DNA from: Neonectria sp. B-13
Taxonomy: Eukaryota; Ascomycota; Sordariomycetes; Hypocreales; Nectriaceae
Length of the DNA stretch: 64,000 nt
Assembly (NCBI GenBank): GCA_002682825.1
Contig: NOKP01000002.1
Span: forward strand, 1,183,132-1,247,131
Direction: 5' to 3'
Position numbers and translations under genes: made by a program. The notes below the pieces were generated by a model that saw only the letters and a program-made list of their open reading frames with translations, was not told the origin of the DNA and did no database searches. Of the stretch, positions 34,620 to 47,397 are shown in pieces (positions within the stretch are counted from its first letter, which is position 1; each line of letters opens with the position of its first letter).

Positions 34620-35049
34620 GATGGCGGAGCGTTGCGATGGAGAGAGGTGATGTGCGGGTGTTGAGCAGCGTCTGCCAGTTCAATTGCTGCGTGGAAAGTC
34701 ACGGAGCTCGCAGGTTGCGGGAGGTTGGTTCGCTTATCACCGGCGATGACGCAGGGATTCCCGCCGACGTCGGTGAGCTGCGATAACCGCACCGGCAACC
34801 TTGATGGCTTTTACACGGATTCATCGCAACATAGGCAGCTGAATTGAACCAGAATGCACTTTTTCAGATTATGATTACGCACTAGAATTGCCCTAAACTT
34901 GGGCATGGTGACTCGACGAGCCATTTGAAAAGTATTGTACGAAGTAAACGTCCAAACCGCTGGAGTTTGAATCACGCGCCGCCGTGCTCCGTAGCAACGG
35001 GCGCTAACATCTACGGCTCCAGCTTTGTTTCTTCCCATCGTCTAACCAC
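34620..35049. other. Intergenic region
   Basis: 430 bp between the peptidase promoter and the 3' end of the oxalate decarboxylase gene. Nothing further seen. Confidence 0.5.
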
Positions 35050-36588
35050 CTATGCGATCAGGACTTGCTTCTCCTTCTTTAACGACTCGACAAAGCTGAT
35101 CGACACGTTGAGCGTCGCCGCGACAATGTCGGGGGGAGTCAGAGCCAGCCACTGCGTCAAGGAGATGTCGGCAACCCTGTCGGACTTGTAAACCTCAATC
35201 CAGACCAGGTCCTCAGTCTCCGACGTGTTCTCGATGTAATGGCTACAAGTTTGCGCGTTAGCATTCGTACAAAGTTGAGTTCCTTCTTGGCGAGGATGTC
35301 TTACCCGGAGTTGTCGGGGAATGCAGCCGTGTCGCCAGCGGAAAGGTCAAAGGTTCGGGCCGCTGCGTTGCCGATGAAGACGGTTGCCCTTGCCGTTCCC
35401 TTGTGGAAGTACAGCCACTCCTCCGCCTGTTTGATGTCTCATGTTAGTCGAACACGCATCAAATATTCCTCGCTTTGAGATTTGTAGAGTCCACTTACGT
35501 TGGGGTGCCAGTGAAGCTCGCGCAGACCACCGGGCTTCAGCGTCACAAACGTGGCGGCCAGGGTCTTGCTGATGGGGAAGTTGGTCGAGTCAATCTTGTA
35601 GAACTCGCCGCCGGTTCCGCCAATCTTCTCGGGCTCGTGCTCGAAGGTGCGGTACACGAACGAGCTGTCGCCGTGGAGAGTGCCTGCAGGGCCGTCCGTG
35701 ACGTTCTTCTTGCTGACCTCGGAGGGCAAGATGTACGGCGTGGGGTTGGTCACGTTCTCAAAGACCGAAGGGTCGACTCCAAAGTTCTTGGCGAGGATGT
35801 CCTTGGGAGTGTGGTTGATCCAGTCGTCAACCATGAAAGTTGTTCTACTCAAATGTCAACAGAGATCCCGTCTAGCCTGTCGGGTGATTGAACTTACCCG
35901 GCCTTGTCAAAGTCCGCCTCGTCAAAGACCAAGAGATACTCGTTCTCTTCACCGAGACCCTGGACGGTATGGGCAGCGCCCTTGGGGAAGTACCAAATAT
36001 CGCCGTAGTTGAGCTCCTCGACTTGATACCTGCCGAACTCATCCACAGCGGAGATCAGGACGGAGCCATTGTAGACGATTCCCCATTCAGCCTAAAAATC
36101 TGTTAGCATATTGCAAAAGTCCGGGATGGCTGGTGCACTTACGACACGGTGCCAGTGCAGTTCGCGAATAGCACCCTTCGAGAGGTGCTGCTGAGCACCT
36201 GAGATGTCATGGCTCGAGGGAAGATCCTGGATGACCTGCTCGCGAACCCAACCCCCCTTCAAGATGCGTGTCTTGGAGTCGGAGAAGCTCCACTTGAGGT
36301 TCGGAACAATGCCATTGTCGGTAGACTGCTTCCCAAGGTTGTCTGGGTTCTGGAGATCAAGCTCCTTGTTGGTTCCTCCTGCGGTCGGGAGATAGATCAG
36401 CAAAACAATGATCAATTGAAGATAGGCGAAGACATACCGAGGATAGGGCCACCCTTTGTGCCATCGTCAGGCTGTCCCTCGTCAAACTTTGCATCTCGCT
36501 TCTCGACAGCAGCTTGGGGAGCCGCAGATGCGAACTGGGCTGCCCAAGTCAACGCCAAAGAGGCTGAGAGAACAGATGGACACTTCAT
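35050..36588 (-). CDS. Secreted oxalate decarboxylase-type bicupin
   Basis: Six exons (36588-36438, 36378-36143, 36091-35898, 35844-35499, 35426-35305 and 35242-35050) encode 413 residues. The first ~22 residues are a signal peptide. Two cupin domains each keep the Mn ligands: His125, His127, Glu131 and His170 in the first, and His305, His307, Glu311 and His351 in the second. The family converts oxalate to formate and CO2. The active-site lid of domain one reads EADFDKAGT (about 187-195), where bacterial enzymes have SENS with a proton-donating Glu; no Glu is present in the equivalent spot. Activity is therefore probable but not assured. It is divergent from the secreted selenium-binding-protein-like gene. 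Confidence 0.88.
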
Positions 36589-36707
36589 GATGACGGAGAT
36601 GAGGTATCCAAGTGGAGTGGCACTGTTGCAAAAGAACGAAAGACCTCAATGCTTCGGCTGATCGTGCAGTGGATGAGTTGAATGAAGCAGAAGGCTATGT
36701 AAGCTGT

Positions 36708-36714
36708 CTTTATA
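36708..36714 (-). promoter_or_regulatory. TATA box of the oxalate decarboxylase gene
   Basis: TATAAAG on the minus strand, 120 bp upstream of the start codon, consistent with a regulated fungal promoter. Confidence 0.5.
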
Positions 36715-38670
36715 CTTCCCGAAGCCCTATCGCCATGGAAATATATCATCATTTGCTCATTTAAGATTGCAATCAACAACACATGCATCGAGTAGCAAGC
36801 ACCGCAGGTCCGTAGGCAGCTTGCCACGCATCATCGCTCATAGCTCTCGTGATGAACCAAATGCTACCTTGTCTGAAAGCGAGCAAGATCATCGTCACCC
36901 CCATCAAATTATTGATTAGCAGAAGCATCAAAAATCGCCGGCCAAAATGACGAATTGAATCCGAGCCCTCATACAGCTGTAGCGTGTGACGAGTTGGTGC
37001 TGAACCCGTTCATTACTACACTACCACACTACTACGCTGAAGCCATCGCGGCAGGGCGCTCGGATGGCGGGCTGCCGGAAGATCTACAAAAAGTATTGCC
37101 AAGAAGGAGACAAGCTGGCAGTTCCCTGGTTGTGGACAACGCAGGACGATCATGTCTTAAAAGCAAGTTCCCATGAGGCCTGGTGCAAAATCCGGGGTTT
37201 TCGACATTGGCGGTTGGGATAACGTGATTGATCCGCAATCTTAGCACCGACGTTGAGCGACTCAAAGCACCGGCAGCGAATCACAGACAGCGCTATTCGA
37301 TCACGTATTAAGCGTAAGGTAAAGGTAATGAATATCTTATTTTTCACGCCGTCGCAACTTCGTGTTCCTATTGATCGTTGCATTCAATTGGGTTTGCACC
37401 GGGCTGGTGGGCTGGAGACGACTGCTTATTCCTGATCCGCCGCGCTGGACCGCTCCCTATCTTCTCAGAGTTTTCTCTTGGACTAAAGCAATATTGTTCC
37501 AAAGATCCCGCATGCCACTCATCACCTAGCGCAAGGGAACCCATAAACTGGTAAGAACGGTGCGTCATGGGGCGGTTCACACTTCACAGCATCGCCGTCA
37601 GCTTCGGTCCATCGGCGTGGATCCAGCGTGGGTCTGAAGGAGATGGAAGTCGCAATCCCAGCTAACAAGGTGTCTGCCCCCAAGGGGAGAACTATCGTGA
37701 CGATCACCCACAGATCGAGCCTGGCATCCCATCTTAGACTGTCAAGCCTCCTCCAGGCTCCCAATGTGGTCGGCTCGGACCTTAGAAGTGCCGAAAAGCA
37801 CACCCCCACGGCACCTATGGGCGATCTGTGCGTACATGACGAACACAGGGGCCATGCTGAGCCAGGGGCGGCATATGCGGGGGCTCAGGGGATGATCAAG
37901 GCGTTGCTAAGACGCAGTGTTGTAAGGCTAGTTGCCCGTTTCGGTTGGATCAACCTATTGTCAGATTTAAGTCGGTGTGAACTGAGATGAGAGACAGGCA
38001 TCCGCGTGGTGAATATCCCGAGGAAGTGGTATCATCCTCTAGAACTGTTGATCGAAATATCAATGAATGCAACATCAAAGCATGGTACCGGCGGCATATT
38101 GTGGACGAACGTAGGCAAGAAACCGGGATACGCTAAAACAGGTTAACACTAACAAACCACACATGCTTGTCTTGGATTGTCTCACTGCCATTCCTGTCTA
38201 AGAGCCTGGTGACTGACCCAACGAGGCACATGAGCTAAGGCGCCTCTTAGAGACCCCCGAGGCGCCTGGACAAATCATCACACACGGCTTCAAGGCGAAC
38301 CCATGCATGATGTCACAGTTATCCATTAGTCAAGAGCTTGGGCATTAAGGAGAAAGACTTTCTGCTGATCAGTACCAAAAACGATTGAATAGTTTCTTTT
38401 CTGGTTGGCACTCCTTCGTATTTTCACCATGACACCATCTGAACTAGCCGACTTCCAGGAAGCTGGCAACGACGGTCCGGAGAGAGGAGCTGATGTTCTC
38501 GGAAATTATGATAGCCGTGGTCGAAAAGCCGCATCAACAGAATGGATTGTGTCTTCGTGAGGCTTGATGATACAATTCAATAGATGGTGATGAGTGACAG
38601 CGGAGCGGTGATGTTCGAAAGAGAAGAGAAAGGCTAAGGAAGACTCCATCGACCAGGAATCTTGATCGAG

Positions 38671-38677
38671 TATATAT
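38671..38677 (+). promoter_or_regulatory. TATA box of the selenium-binding-protein-like gene
   Basis: TATATAT, 124 bp upstream of the start codon, in an otherwise mixed sequence. Confidence 0.5.
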
Positions 38678-38800
38678 TCCAGAGAAACTCCCTCAAACAT
38701 TCTCATCACTCAAGCTAACACAATCAACTTGCTCACGCATTCCAACACTCAGTAACAACACTGATTGGAGCACCTCTTCTGTCTTTGCAAGGTCTACACA

Positions 38801-40467
38801 ATGCCTTCTTTGGTTTCCCTCACCACCCTTGTGGCCTACTTGGCCACACAGGGCTCGGCTCTCAGTCTTCCACCTCTGATTCCCTCCATCCCTGGAGTGA
38901 CTGTCCCCCTGACCGAGAACGCCCCCCCGCTTCCCGTCCTCCAGGTGCCCACTCCTCCTCTGGACAGCCCCCCGTTCGCAGTGTCCAACATCAAGCCCAA
39001 GAAGATTGGCTACTTCTGGACTGGAGCTGGTGACAACCAGCACAAGGATTTCCTGGCTACCATCAGTCTGGATGATGTAAGTCACACCGCCATATCCACC
39101 GCAAGCAGCTAGCCACTTACACATTCAAGGAAACCTTCGGTACCTTCATCGACATCACCGATGTCCCTTCCAGTGGCAACTCTCCCCACCATCTGGGCCC
39201 ATCCACTGACGGACAGCTGCTGGTCGGTGGCGGTCTGCTGTCTCTCCTGAAGACCCAGGACACAGCATTCTACTTTGACACTTCGGACCCGTACCACCCC
39301 AAGTTTAGCCACAGCAACCGTGGTGTGCTGAGCTCCATCGTTGATGAGATCCGAGCCAAGCCCGAGGGGTATGTAGAGCATCTCACGCTCACTTCACTTT
39401 GTCTAACCATTGTCACAGTGGCTTCTTCATCACTTACATGGGCAGCGCCGTTGGCACTTCCCCCGGCCGCCTCGTCGAGACCGATGCTGATGGCAACATT
39501 CTCCACGAGTGGCCCGAGGATGTCGATGGAACTCTCAACATTCTCGGAGAGCAGTTTAACCCTCACGGTCTGACCATTGACTGGGAGAAGAAGATCATCC
39601 TCACCTCTGACTTCGTCGTGCCGCTGTCGATTCTGAAGCCCACTGCCGGAATCAAGAAGGCCGACACCCTCCGCCTCTGGGACCTCGACTCTCGCAAGAT
39701 TCTTTCCACCATTACTATCCCCAATGTAAGATATCAACTGATGCATGTGTACCAATTCGGGCGCTAACACATTTACAGGGACAAGGTATCCAGGATGTCA
39801 AGTTCATCCCCGGTAACAAGGAGAGTGCTGCTCTCGCCACGTGAGTCCTTACCTGAGAATTGAGCAATCTCGAACACAACTAATCCTCTTATAGTGCTGT
39901 CGGCCCTGGCCAGGTTTGGATCATCTACCCCTTCCGCAAGGACGCCAAGGGCAACCAGGGTGTCGCCAAGCTCCTGTATGATCTCGGCGACAAGGCTAAG
40001 GAGTCACTTGCTATCTACTCCGACATTTCTACCGACGGCAAGCTCGCTTACTTCACCATTACTCTCGGAAACCACATCGCCGTCCTCAACATCGCTGACC
40101 TCGACAACGTCAAGCGTCTCGACGACCCCAACGAAACTCAGCCCATCATCGGTCCCCACTACGTCAAGATCTCGCCTGATAAGAAGAACCTTCTGGTTAC
40201 CGGCTACTTTGTCCAGGGTGGAGATGTATGTAACCCCTCTTCACAAGTACCAAGGAACTTTTCTGACATTTGCTTTCACAGATCTCTGTTGTCAATACCC
40301 CTGCCGACTACAAGGGCCACTGGATTGACCTCCTCGACGATGGTTCCCTCAGCTTCAACCGATCCATTGACTTTGAGTCAATCTTCACCAAGAGCCGTGG
40401 TGGTGCCCGTCCTCACAGCTCCGTCATCTTCGACTTGACTGACCCCAAGAACCCCATCTACTACTAA
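38801..40467 (+). CDS. Secreted selenium-binding-protein / methanethiol oxidase homologue
   Basis: Six exons (38801-39076, 39130-39368, 39419-39725, 39779-39840, 39895-40225 and 40282-40467) encode 466 residues. The family (SBP56/SELENBP1) are seven-bladed propellers; some members oxidise methanethiol to H2S, formaldehyde and H2O2. A signal peptide (about 1-20) and a Pro-rich linker precede the propeller. Family-like segments are SPHHLGPSTDGQLLVGGG, NPHGLTIDWE (candidate metal-site histidines), GIQDVKFIPGN and HYVKISPDKKNLLVTGYFV. Animal and bacterial members are cytosolic or periplasmic, so the export signal marks a fungal subgroup. Enzymatic activity is not established for this one. Confidence 0.85.
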
Positions 40468-41220
40468 ATGGTGGTTCCAGCTGGGTTGCTGGTTATGCCT
40501 GGGACATGAATGATGGGTTAATGACTTTGTCACTCCCCGTCTGTCCGATAAGAAAGTGCACTTTCAAGGACGCGTTTGAAACTTTTCAAGCGGTCTGATT
40601 TCTTCAAGCGTCCCTAATTGTCCGAGGAGCTTACCATTATCATACACTCGTTATCTATCGTTTAATTTATGCATTGAATTTATAAAGTCATGGCTAAAAG
40701 AATGTTCCTGAAACTTTTCTCACGTTTTGAAAATATGCAATGATTGTTCAATAATGGATCCCTCTTATAGAGCCATCGCTTGTTGATTGAACGTCCAGCC
40801 CACACGTCTTGAGATCAGTTATGGCGGAAACTGTTGAGACACATCAGTCGCTCTGCTGCTCAAATGCCCGCCATAGTATACCTTATTTTATTGTTAGTCA
40901 ATAAGTATTATACCATTCTTAGACCTCTATGGAGGACTTGAAACCTTCCCGTATCCTTGATCCCACAACGAGGGACAAAGCGCACTTTATCAAAGCGTTA
41001 TATCAGTATCTTCTAGGAGAGATCCAGGGTAAGTTCTATTCTCGCGACCCGTGCATTATTTTGGCTTCAAATGTGACGGAAAGCATAGGCTGATAAAAGT
41101 GGTAGTGATTTGCAGCACTCAGTATGAAACACAGACTTTTAATCGGTCTCTATGATAACATTGAGAGATATTAAATGCATATCCAACCCTGTAACAGTCT
41201 TCGACGGCCCACTTAACACT
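40468..41220. other. Convergent AT-rich intergenic region
   Basis: About 750 bp between two 3' ends, AT-rich from about 40.6 to 41.0 kb. No gene or repeat is recognised. Confidence 0.5.
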
Positions 41221-44200
41221 CTAATCAAACACGTCCGTTACGTAGCGGATGTTCCTCAAAGACTCAAACCACTTTCTAGTAGTCTCCAAGTCGGTCTTCC
41301 CATCGATTCTGCTTTCCATCTCAATCTTGATTTTGATAATCGACTCCTTTGCCGACTCGGCAACGCCCCTCGATCCGCATACGAAGACAGTGGCACCTTT
41401 CTGCCACAAGTCGATGATGTCCTCGCGGTCCTTCCACATCCGGTCCTGGACATGACGACAGCCTTCACTCTTCTCCGAAGCGCGGCTGTATGCTCGTCGC
41501 ACGTCCACGGCACCGATGCTTTGCCATTCGTCTAGCTCCTGGCGGTAAAGGTCATCCATTTCTGGCAACCGACAGCCGAAGAATAGGACGGCTGGAGCTA
41601 GTTTACGACCCGAGGCCAGCATTGCCGCGCGTTCTTGGATAAAGCCACGGAAAGGTGCTAGACCAGTACCAGCAGCAACGCAGATTATAGGGGTTGACTC
41701 CGGATCTGAGGGGAGGCTGAATGCCGCTTGGGACGGGCGGATCGCGACGTGGAGCGTGTCGCCTTTGGTCAGGGAGTCGAGATAAGATGAGGCCACCCCT
41801 AGGTAAGGGCCACTGCCGGAAAGGGATGGCTCGTTGAGGACGGAGAAAGTGACGGTGACATGGGATGGATTCCAGAGCGGCGATGATGAGATTGAGCTAT
41901 GTATTGGTTAGATTTTGAGCTGGAACTTGGAAATGGGTTGAGCGAGGGCTTACTATTGTCGAATGCGCATGGACGGCATCATGAATAGGAACTCGCCAAT
42001 AGGAAGATCAACGGACGGATAGCGTTCAAGAACATCAAGAACAGAAACTCGTTTGGCGCTAATTTCATCCGTGTACGCATCATTAGCGAGATCGTGGAGA
42101 GCAGTCTTTGTAGCCTCATCTGTCGCAGCTTCGGCGATGGTAAGCAGGTTCTACAGCGCTTCTGTTAGTAAAGTGGACTTCACACAAAAATCCAAGATTT
42201 ACTTACTCTCTTTGTTGCAGGCTGAGACAGCTCAACATACGAACTGAGAATTTCGTTTGCTGGGATGGAAGTGTTCGTCGGTAGGGCCATTGAGCCGCTG
42301 GTGTTGATCTCCAGATGGGCATCCCACGGAAGCTTGAAGCGTCGCATGGCACGGTGGACAGTCTCCTGGGGGTTGATTGGTAGGACAGCGAGATAGTCGC
42401 CAGCAGTGTAGGTCATATCCTCTGGCAACTGGATCTCAATGTGCTTCTTTGCCGTCCTCTTGTCGTCCCCGGCTGTCAGGCTCCGCGTTTCAACCACTCG
42501 GGCCTCCGTGACATCTTGTCGCAAAGTCAAGGTCCTGAGGTTCGAAACGACCACATCCACTCCCTTTTCGGCGCTGTTGGTCGGGATCGTCGGGTTGTAG
42601 CGGGCTGTTAGTGCAGGCCACAAGCTCTTGTCCTCCCACGCCTCAAAGTCAGCGAAGACCTCGCTTGTTGACGCATCGGTGAGGCCGATATCAACAAGTT
42701 TCGTGGCACCCAGTGCCTCAAGAGTGGTATCAACTAGCTTGGGGATGCGATGGAAGGTCTGAACCCAGTCCTTGTGGCCGCACCCAAAGACCGCATACGA
42801 GACGTCCTTGAATGGCTCCTGCTCTGGTTTGGATCCCTCGATCCAGGCCACAAAGTGACCCGCGTTGTCGGGAGGCTGACCTTCGTACGACGCCGTGATG
42901 ATCACGACTGGTTGATCCGTCGGGAGGTTGTCGTTTGCGCTATCCAGGCAATCGATCTTGGTGGCGCGGAATCCGTGAGCAGCGGCGTCAGTTGCAACGC
43001 GTCGCGCCAAAGACTCGCAAGTTCCGCTGTTAGAGCCGTAGAGAATTGTTATCGGAACTCCGCTGGCGCTCTCATCGGCGATGCCGCTAGTGGAAGCTTT
43101 CTCTCCCTTTGTCTCCGGTATTACCATTCCGGCCAGTCGGCGCTCAAGAGTCGTTGGCGTAAGGTTGTCGCGGAGGATGGCTCGCATCTGCATGTCTTTT
43201 GGCTTGATTGTTAAGGTCTGCTTGTAGTCGATATTATAGTCGGGGTCCAAAACAAAGTTGAAGTTCTGGAGAAGCATCACCATCACTAGCAGTGCTTCTT
43301 GCCAAGCAAAAGGCCGCCCAATGCAACCGCGCATGCCGTTGCCAAAGGGCTTCCATGAGTTGGGGAATTCGCGGTTAAGGCGTTCGAAGTTTTCGTCAAA
43401 CATGCGCTCAGGCTTGAAGTCGTTCACATCGTCGCCGAACACCGCAGGATCCAGTTGTGATTTGGCGAGCAGGTTGACAATAGTCTCGCCCGCTTTGACC
43501 GGGTATTTACCAGCGAGGAGAGTGTCCTCGAATGCTTCCACGGTGAACAGGGGGATTGTGGCGTTGATTCGCAAGGTTTCTCGTAGGACACCGTTGATGT
43601 ACGGTAGTTTCGACAGGTGTCCAACCTCAATAACGCCCTTCCCTACCACTTCATCCACTTCCTGCTTTGCCTTTTGGTAGGTATGCGGGTGCTTGAGAAG
43701 TTGATAGAAGGCAAACGACAAAAGGCCAGATGTTGTCTCATGTCCAGCAATGAGAAAGGTGATTAGGTTGTCCATGATGCTCTCGTCGGTCATCTTCTTG
43801 CCCGTTTTCGAGTCGACGCCGCTCAGCATAGCCTCCAAAAGGTCCTTTCGGTCGCTGTTGCCCGCCTTACGCGATTCCAGCACTTCCTTCGCGGTGCTTC
43901 TCATGACCTCGATGTCGTTCCTGAACTTCTCCTCCCGGGTCCGATAAACGAAGGCGGGGAGTGGCAGTCGACGTGGCTTCTCGCCCGCTTCGGTAAGGAA
44001 GTCGCCCATGGCTTCGATGAATGGATGAAGAACGGGCGAATAGTAGCTGTTGAACCGATAGCCCATGGAGCACAATGCGAGTGTATCCAAGGTCAGTCGG
44101 GTGAAATCATCGGTCACTGCAATTGGAGAGTCGGGCCCGTATCGTGCCCATTTGAGGGCGAGCTGGGATGCGATATCGTGCATCTCATCGAACATGCCCC

Positions 44201-44716
44201 GGATCGAAAGGGGCCCGAATGCCGGCATGAGTACTCGGTGTGCAATCCCCCAATTTTCCTCTCCCATTTTTGCCTGCGATGGGGGTTAAATGACGAATGC
44301 GATGGGTTAGTTAGACGATGTGACTTACTGTGAAAAGTCCATCGTGGACACCCTCTCTGACTTGCTGTGATAACAATTAGGGTGAATTCTGCATGCAATA
44401 TTGTTCTTTGAAGGTGCGTACATTTAATGCCGAGTTTACTGATTTCTTGAACCGCTTTTCGTTGCACGTCTCATTGACCAACGCGTGGGTGTTGACGATA
44501 ACGACCGTCCTGCCAGGGAATCGCAAGCGATAGATCTCGCCTTCAAACACCAAAGTTAGTTTGCGCAAGCATGTTATATGAGAAATGCCTACCATATTGA
44601 TCGGCCAGGGCCTTCATTGACCCGAGAGGGAATTCAGGGTCGAGAGCCCTGATGTTGCCAACGAATGGCAGCCCCTTGGGCTCGGGAATTTCGACGGTTG
44701 CTTGCATTTCCGCCAT
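41221..44716 (-). CDS. CYP505: Self-sufficient cytochrome P450 fused to its reductase (CYP505 family)
   Basis: Six exons (44716-44593, 44540-44422, 44364-44329, 44273-42207, 42150-41954 and 41896-41221) encode 1072 residues, the length of P450foxy and CYP102-like enzymes. The haem domain has the I-helix AGHETTSG (269-276), ETLR (325-328) and the haem loop FGNGMRGCIG with Cys410. A linker leads to a flavodoxin domain (ITILYGSNSGTCESLA, about 510) and an FAD/NADPH ferredoxin-reductase module (YTAGDYLAVLPINP, RQYSISSSP formed at a splice junction, CVAAGTGLAPFRGF and VFVCGSRGVA). Members hydroxylate fatty acids near the omega end. The start MAEMQATVEIPEPKG matches the family; an upstream in-frame ATG is less likely. 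It converges with no direct partner gene. Confidence 0.95.
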
Positions 44717-45868
44717 TGTTGCTGAAATAGTGACTTCAACGGATTGACACAGAGCCAAGTTCAAATGCCTATTCGAGAGGGCTTGGGCGGAAAGATATTC
44801 ACATCAAACCGACGGCACGGCCCATGGTGGCCAATCTCGTCTACGCTATGCCTCGGCATCTCGTGGGGCCGAAGTGTTGAGAGTGCTAACAATTATCTTG
44901 GTACAACACCCACTTTTCGTGAAGGTTTCCGTTGTCTTACCCACGTCAAAGGCTCGGCCCTGTCGAGTGTCGTCATGCTGAAACACGTATTCGGCGCCGA
45001 GTCCATCGGAGGGTCGGACAAGGCTTCTAATTTAGTATAAACGCCCGAGCCGAGGTCCGCGTTTTTGGAAGAAAATTGAAACTGCTCCCAACAATCGTTG
45101 TCTCACGCCATTTAAGGGGGGGATTTACATCGCCAATGCCGTGTCGCATACGAACCCCGGTCACATCTGCCGTGCTAATCCCGTCGGGCAAATCCGACGG
45201 GCGGCTTGGCCCTTGTTCTCCATGCACGCTAAGAAGTCTAAGAAGTTTTCGTGCCCGATTGAGTTCAAGGGGAAGATTTTGGAAAGCTTCGAGAAAACCG
45301 CAGCTGGAAGCATGAATATGAGAGAGAGCAGTTTCATGGTTCATTGGTGCGAGGGATAACAAGGCCAAAGAAAAGACGGGTTTGGACGAGGCGGGATTGA
45401 CAAAGTCCAAGTGACCGGACTCCGAAGGCGAACGCACGGAGTTTTCGATGGGCGGCGGCATGACGAATGGCACATGCAGACCCCTAGTAAGTCGAAGGTC
45501 GTAATGCTTGCTTCGAGAATGCCAAGCTTCCCGGCTCCGGCTCCAATTGCACCTCCCTCGGCTTGGAGACCAACACCGACCCACATCGAACCGAAGCACC
45601 ATGTCGTGGTATATCTCTTCTCACCTAATATTTACTACTACGTGTGTGCCCGTATCTCATCGCTGTTCGCAGGCTTTAACAGCTGCACCCACCATTTTAT
45701 TCACCAGAACAAACGAAAGAGGCCGATGATCTCGAACCACTAAGGTTGCTTGGGATGGGGAGTATGTAGGACCGACTTGAGTATTTTATCTATTTCTATT
45801 CTTTCAAAGTACCAGTCGTTGCCTTCCGGGGCATGCACGCTGCAGAGGTAGGGTGCTTACCCGTCAGC
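44717..45868. other. Intergenic region upstream of CYP505
   Basis: About 1.15 kb containing the CYP505 promoter and the 3' UTR of the SET gene. A 191-codon minus frame at 45027-45602 has no family resemblance and is not called. Confidence 0.5.
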
Positions 45869-47016
45869 TCATTGTTGATTGCTGAGGAGCTTGACGGTCC
45901 GCGAGATCAGCATTGCCATCTGTTTCCACCGATGTGCGAGAATCGCTCGCTGCGACTTGTAGCCAGCACGTAGCGCCTCTATTTTCTCCAAAGTACTCTT
46001 GATCTCCACCAGGAAACCGCTCAGAAAGCACAGTAGCGTCTCGTCCACTTTTTTCTGTGCAGTTTGTTCATTCTCTTCGTCCTTGGTGCAGCACAGTAAA
46101 CGTATGGCTGCTTGCGTTCTGTGGCAGACTGGGTTCTCGTTGTGCAGCACATACCCGCCCAATAATCCCTTGCTTTCCAGCTCAGCCCTCTGTGCCGTAT
46201 TCAGTCTCGGGAGGATCATGTCGTCAAGGCAGACCTTGTCCCATCGGTTATCCTCCAGAACGAATCCATACTCAGTCAGCAGGAAGTCGTTGGAGTGCTC
46301 TCCATAGGAAATATAGACCTCGTCGCCAACGTTATACACGCGATCGGCCGTAATTATAAAGTTCTCTGCCGATGCTGACACCTCACACCCATTATCCGCA
46401 TGGTTGAACAAGTCTGCGACTGGCAGCAAAGCCAGTCTGTCGTGCCAGGGGAATGACATCGTCTTGGCAGTTTCATGATAGAATGTCCTTGAGTTAACAA
46501 GAAGCCAGGCATATAGGTAATCATCCCTTAGTAAGTTGGGGAAGGCTTTTGCGCAGACTTCCCAGTGCGCACCAAACAGGGCCTTTTGTTTCTTCAATAC
46601 TTTTTTGGCCTGCTGCGGTAGAAGATCCTGGAGCTCCTCCGGCCACATTATCGGGGTGGTTGCAAAATCAGAGGGGCTAGGTAACAATGTAGTCCAGCAT
46701 TTAGGCTGCATTGGCTTGTCAAGGGCTAGTTGTGCAGCAAGAAGGCCGTGAATGGATGTCTTTGAGTGAGCTTTGCGGGAGATGCGCTTCGGCACAGTGT
46801 CAATACTGCGCGCAAGCTTCACGGGGATTGTAAGGATGATATCCCCGGCCTGTTGCACTAGTTAGATCTGGTTCCCAATTTCGGCGAGATAGGTACCTTG
46901 AGGTTCCGCGTTGCGAGGATCCCGATACCGCGATCGGGGATGTTGCAAGGCTCAATGCCGTTTATTTTTGTTCCGTTGGTCTTAGCCCAGCGAGTAAGAG
47001 TCTGGATGTCTCCCAT
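45869..47016 (-). CDS. SET-domain protein lysine methyltransferase (RLSMT/SETD3-type)
   Basis: Two exons (47016-46897 and 46849-45869) encode 366 residues. The split SET domain starts in exon one (GIEPCNIPDRGIGILATRNLK) and continues after an inserted helical region. The SAM-binding core LLPVADLFNHADN has Asn189-His190, and the closing motif is ISYGEHSNDFLLTEYGF with Tyr222 and Tyr234. This is the Rubisco-LSMT/SETD3/Rkm group, which methylates lysines (or histidine in actin) on non-histone proteins. The C-terminal part is a helical substrate-binding domain. The target here is unknown. Confidence 0.88.
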
Positions 47017-47397
47017 ATTGTTGAACGGATGATAGAGGAAACCTGTCAGTAGCTTCGAATATTTGCAGATTTGAAAGGACGAGGCGGGTTGAGTTCGCTA
47101 GTATAAATATGACTGTAGTCATTTAATTGGAGTTTAATTGCATATATAATACTACTTGTTTAACGAGGTTCGTTCGATAGCTACGCAATGAAAGTCCGGA
47201 TCGCTTGACTTTCATAAGATTCACAAAAGAATAGAGAACGGTATCCAGGCACGATGAGCCTTGTCGAACTTGGGTTTTTTCCTAGAAGGCAAATTCAAGG
47301 CGAACTTTCATTCCATTTATCGCTTATACAGCCTTATCTTCCTTAAATTCATTCCTAACACTGAAATGCCCTTGAATTGATTGGCAGTTTGAGAATG
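47017..47397. other. Intergenic region
   Basis: About 380 AT-rich bp: promoter of the SET gene and 3' UTR of the neighbouring methyltransferase. Nothing else seen. Confidence 0.5.

Larger units (their letters stand above)
36589..38800. other. Divergent 2.2-kb promoter region
   Basis: Non-coding region between two outward-facing genes for secreted proteins. TATA-like boxes lie at sensible distances from both starts and are listed separately. No gene is supportable inside. Confidence 0.5.

Noticed and set aside
45027..45602. 191-codon minus-strand frame upstream of CYP505
   Set aside because: No family resemblance and competing frames on the other strand.
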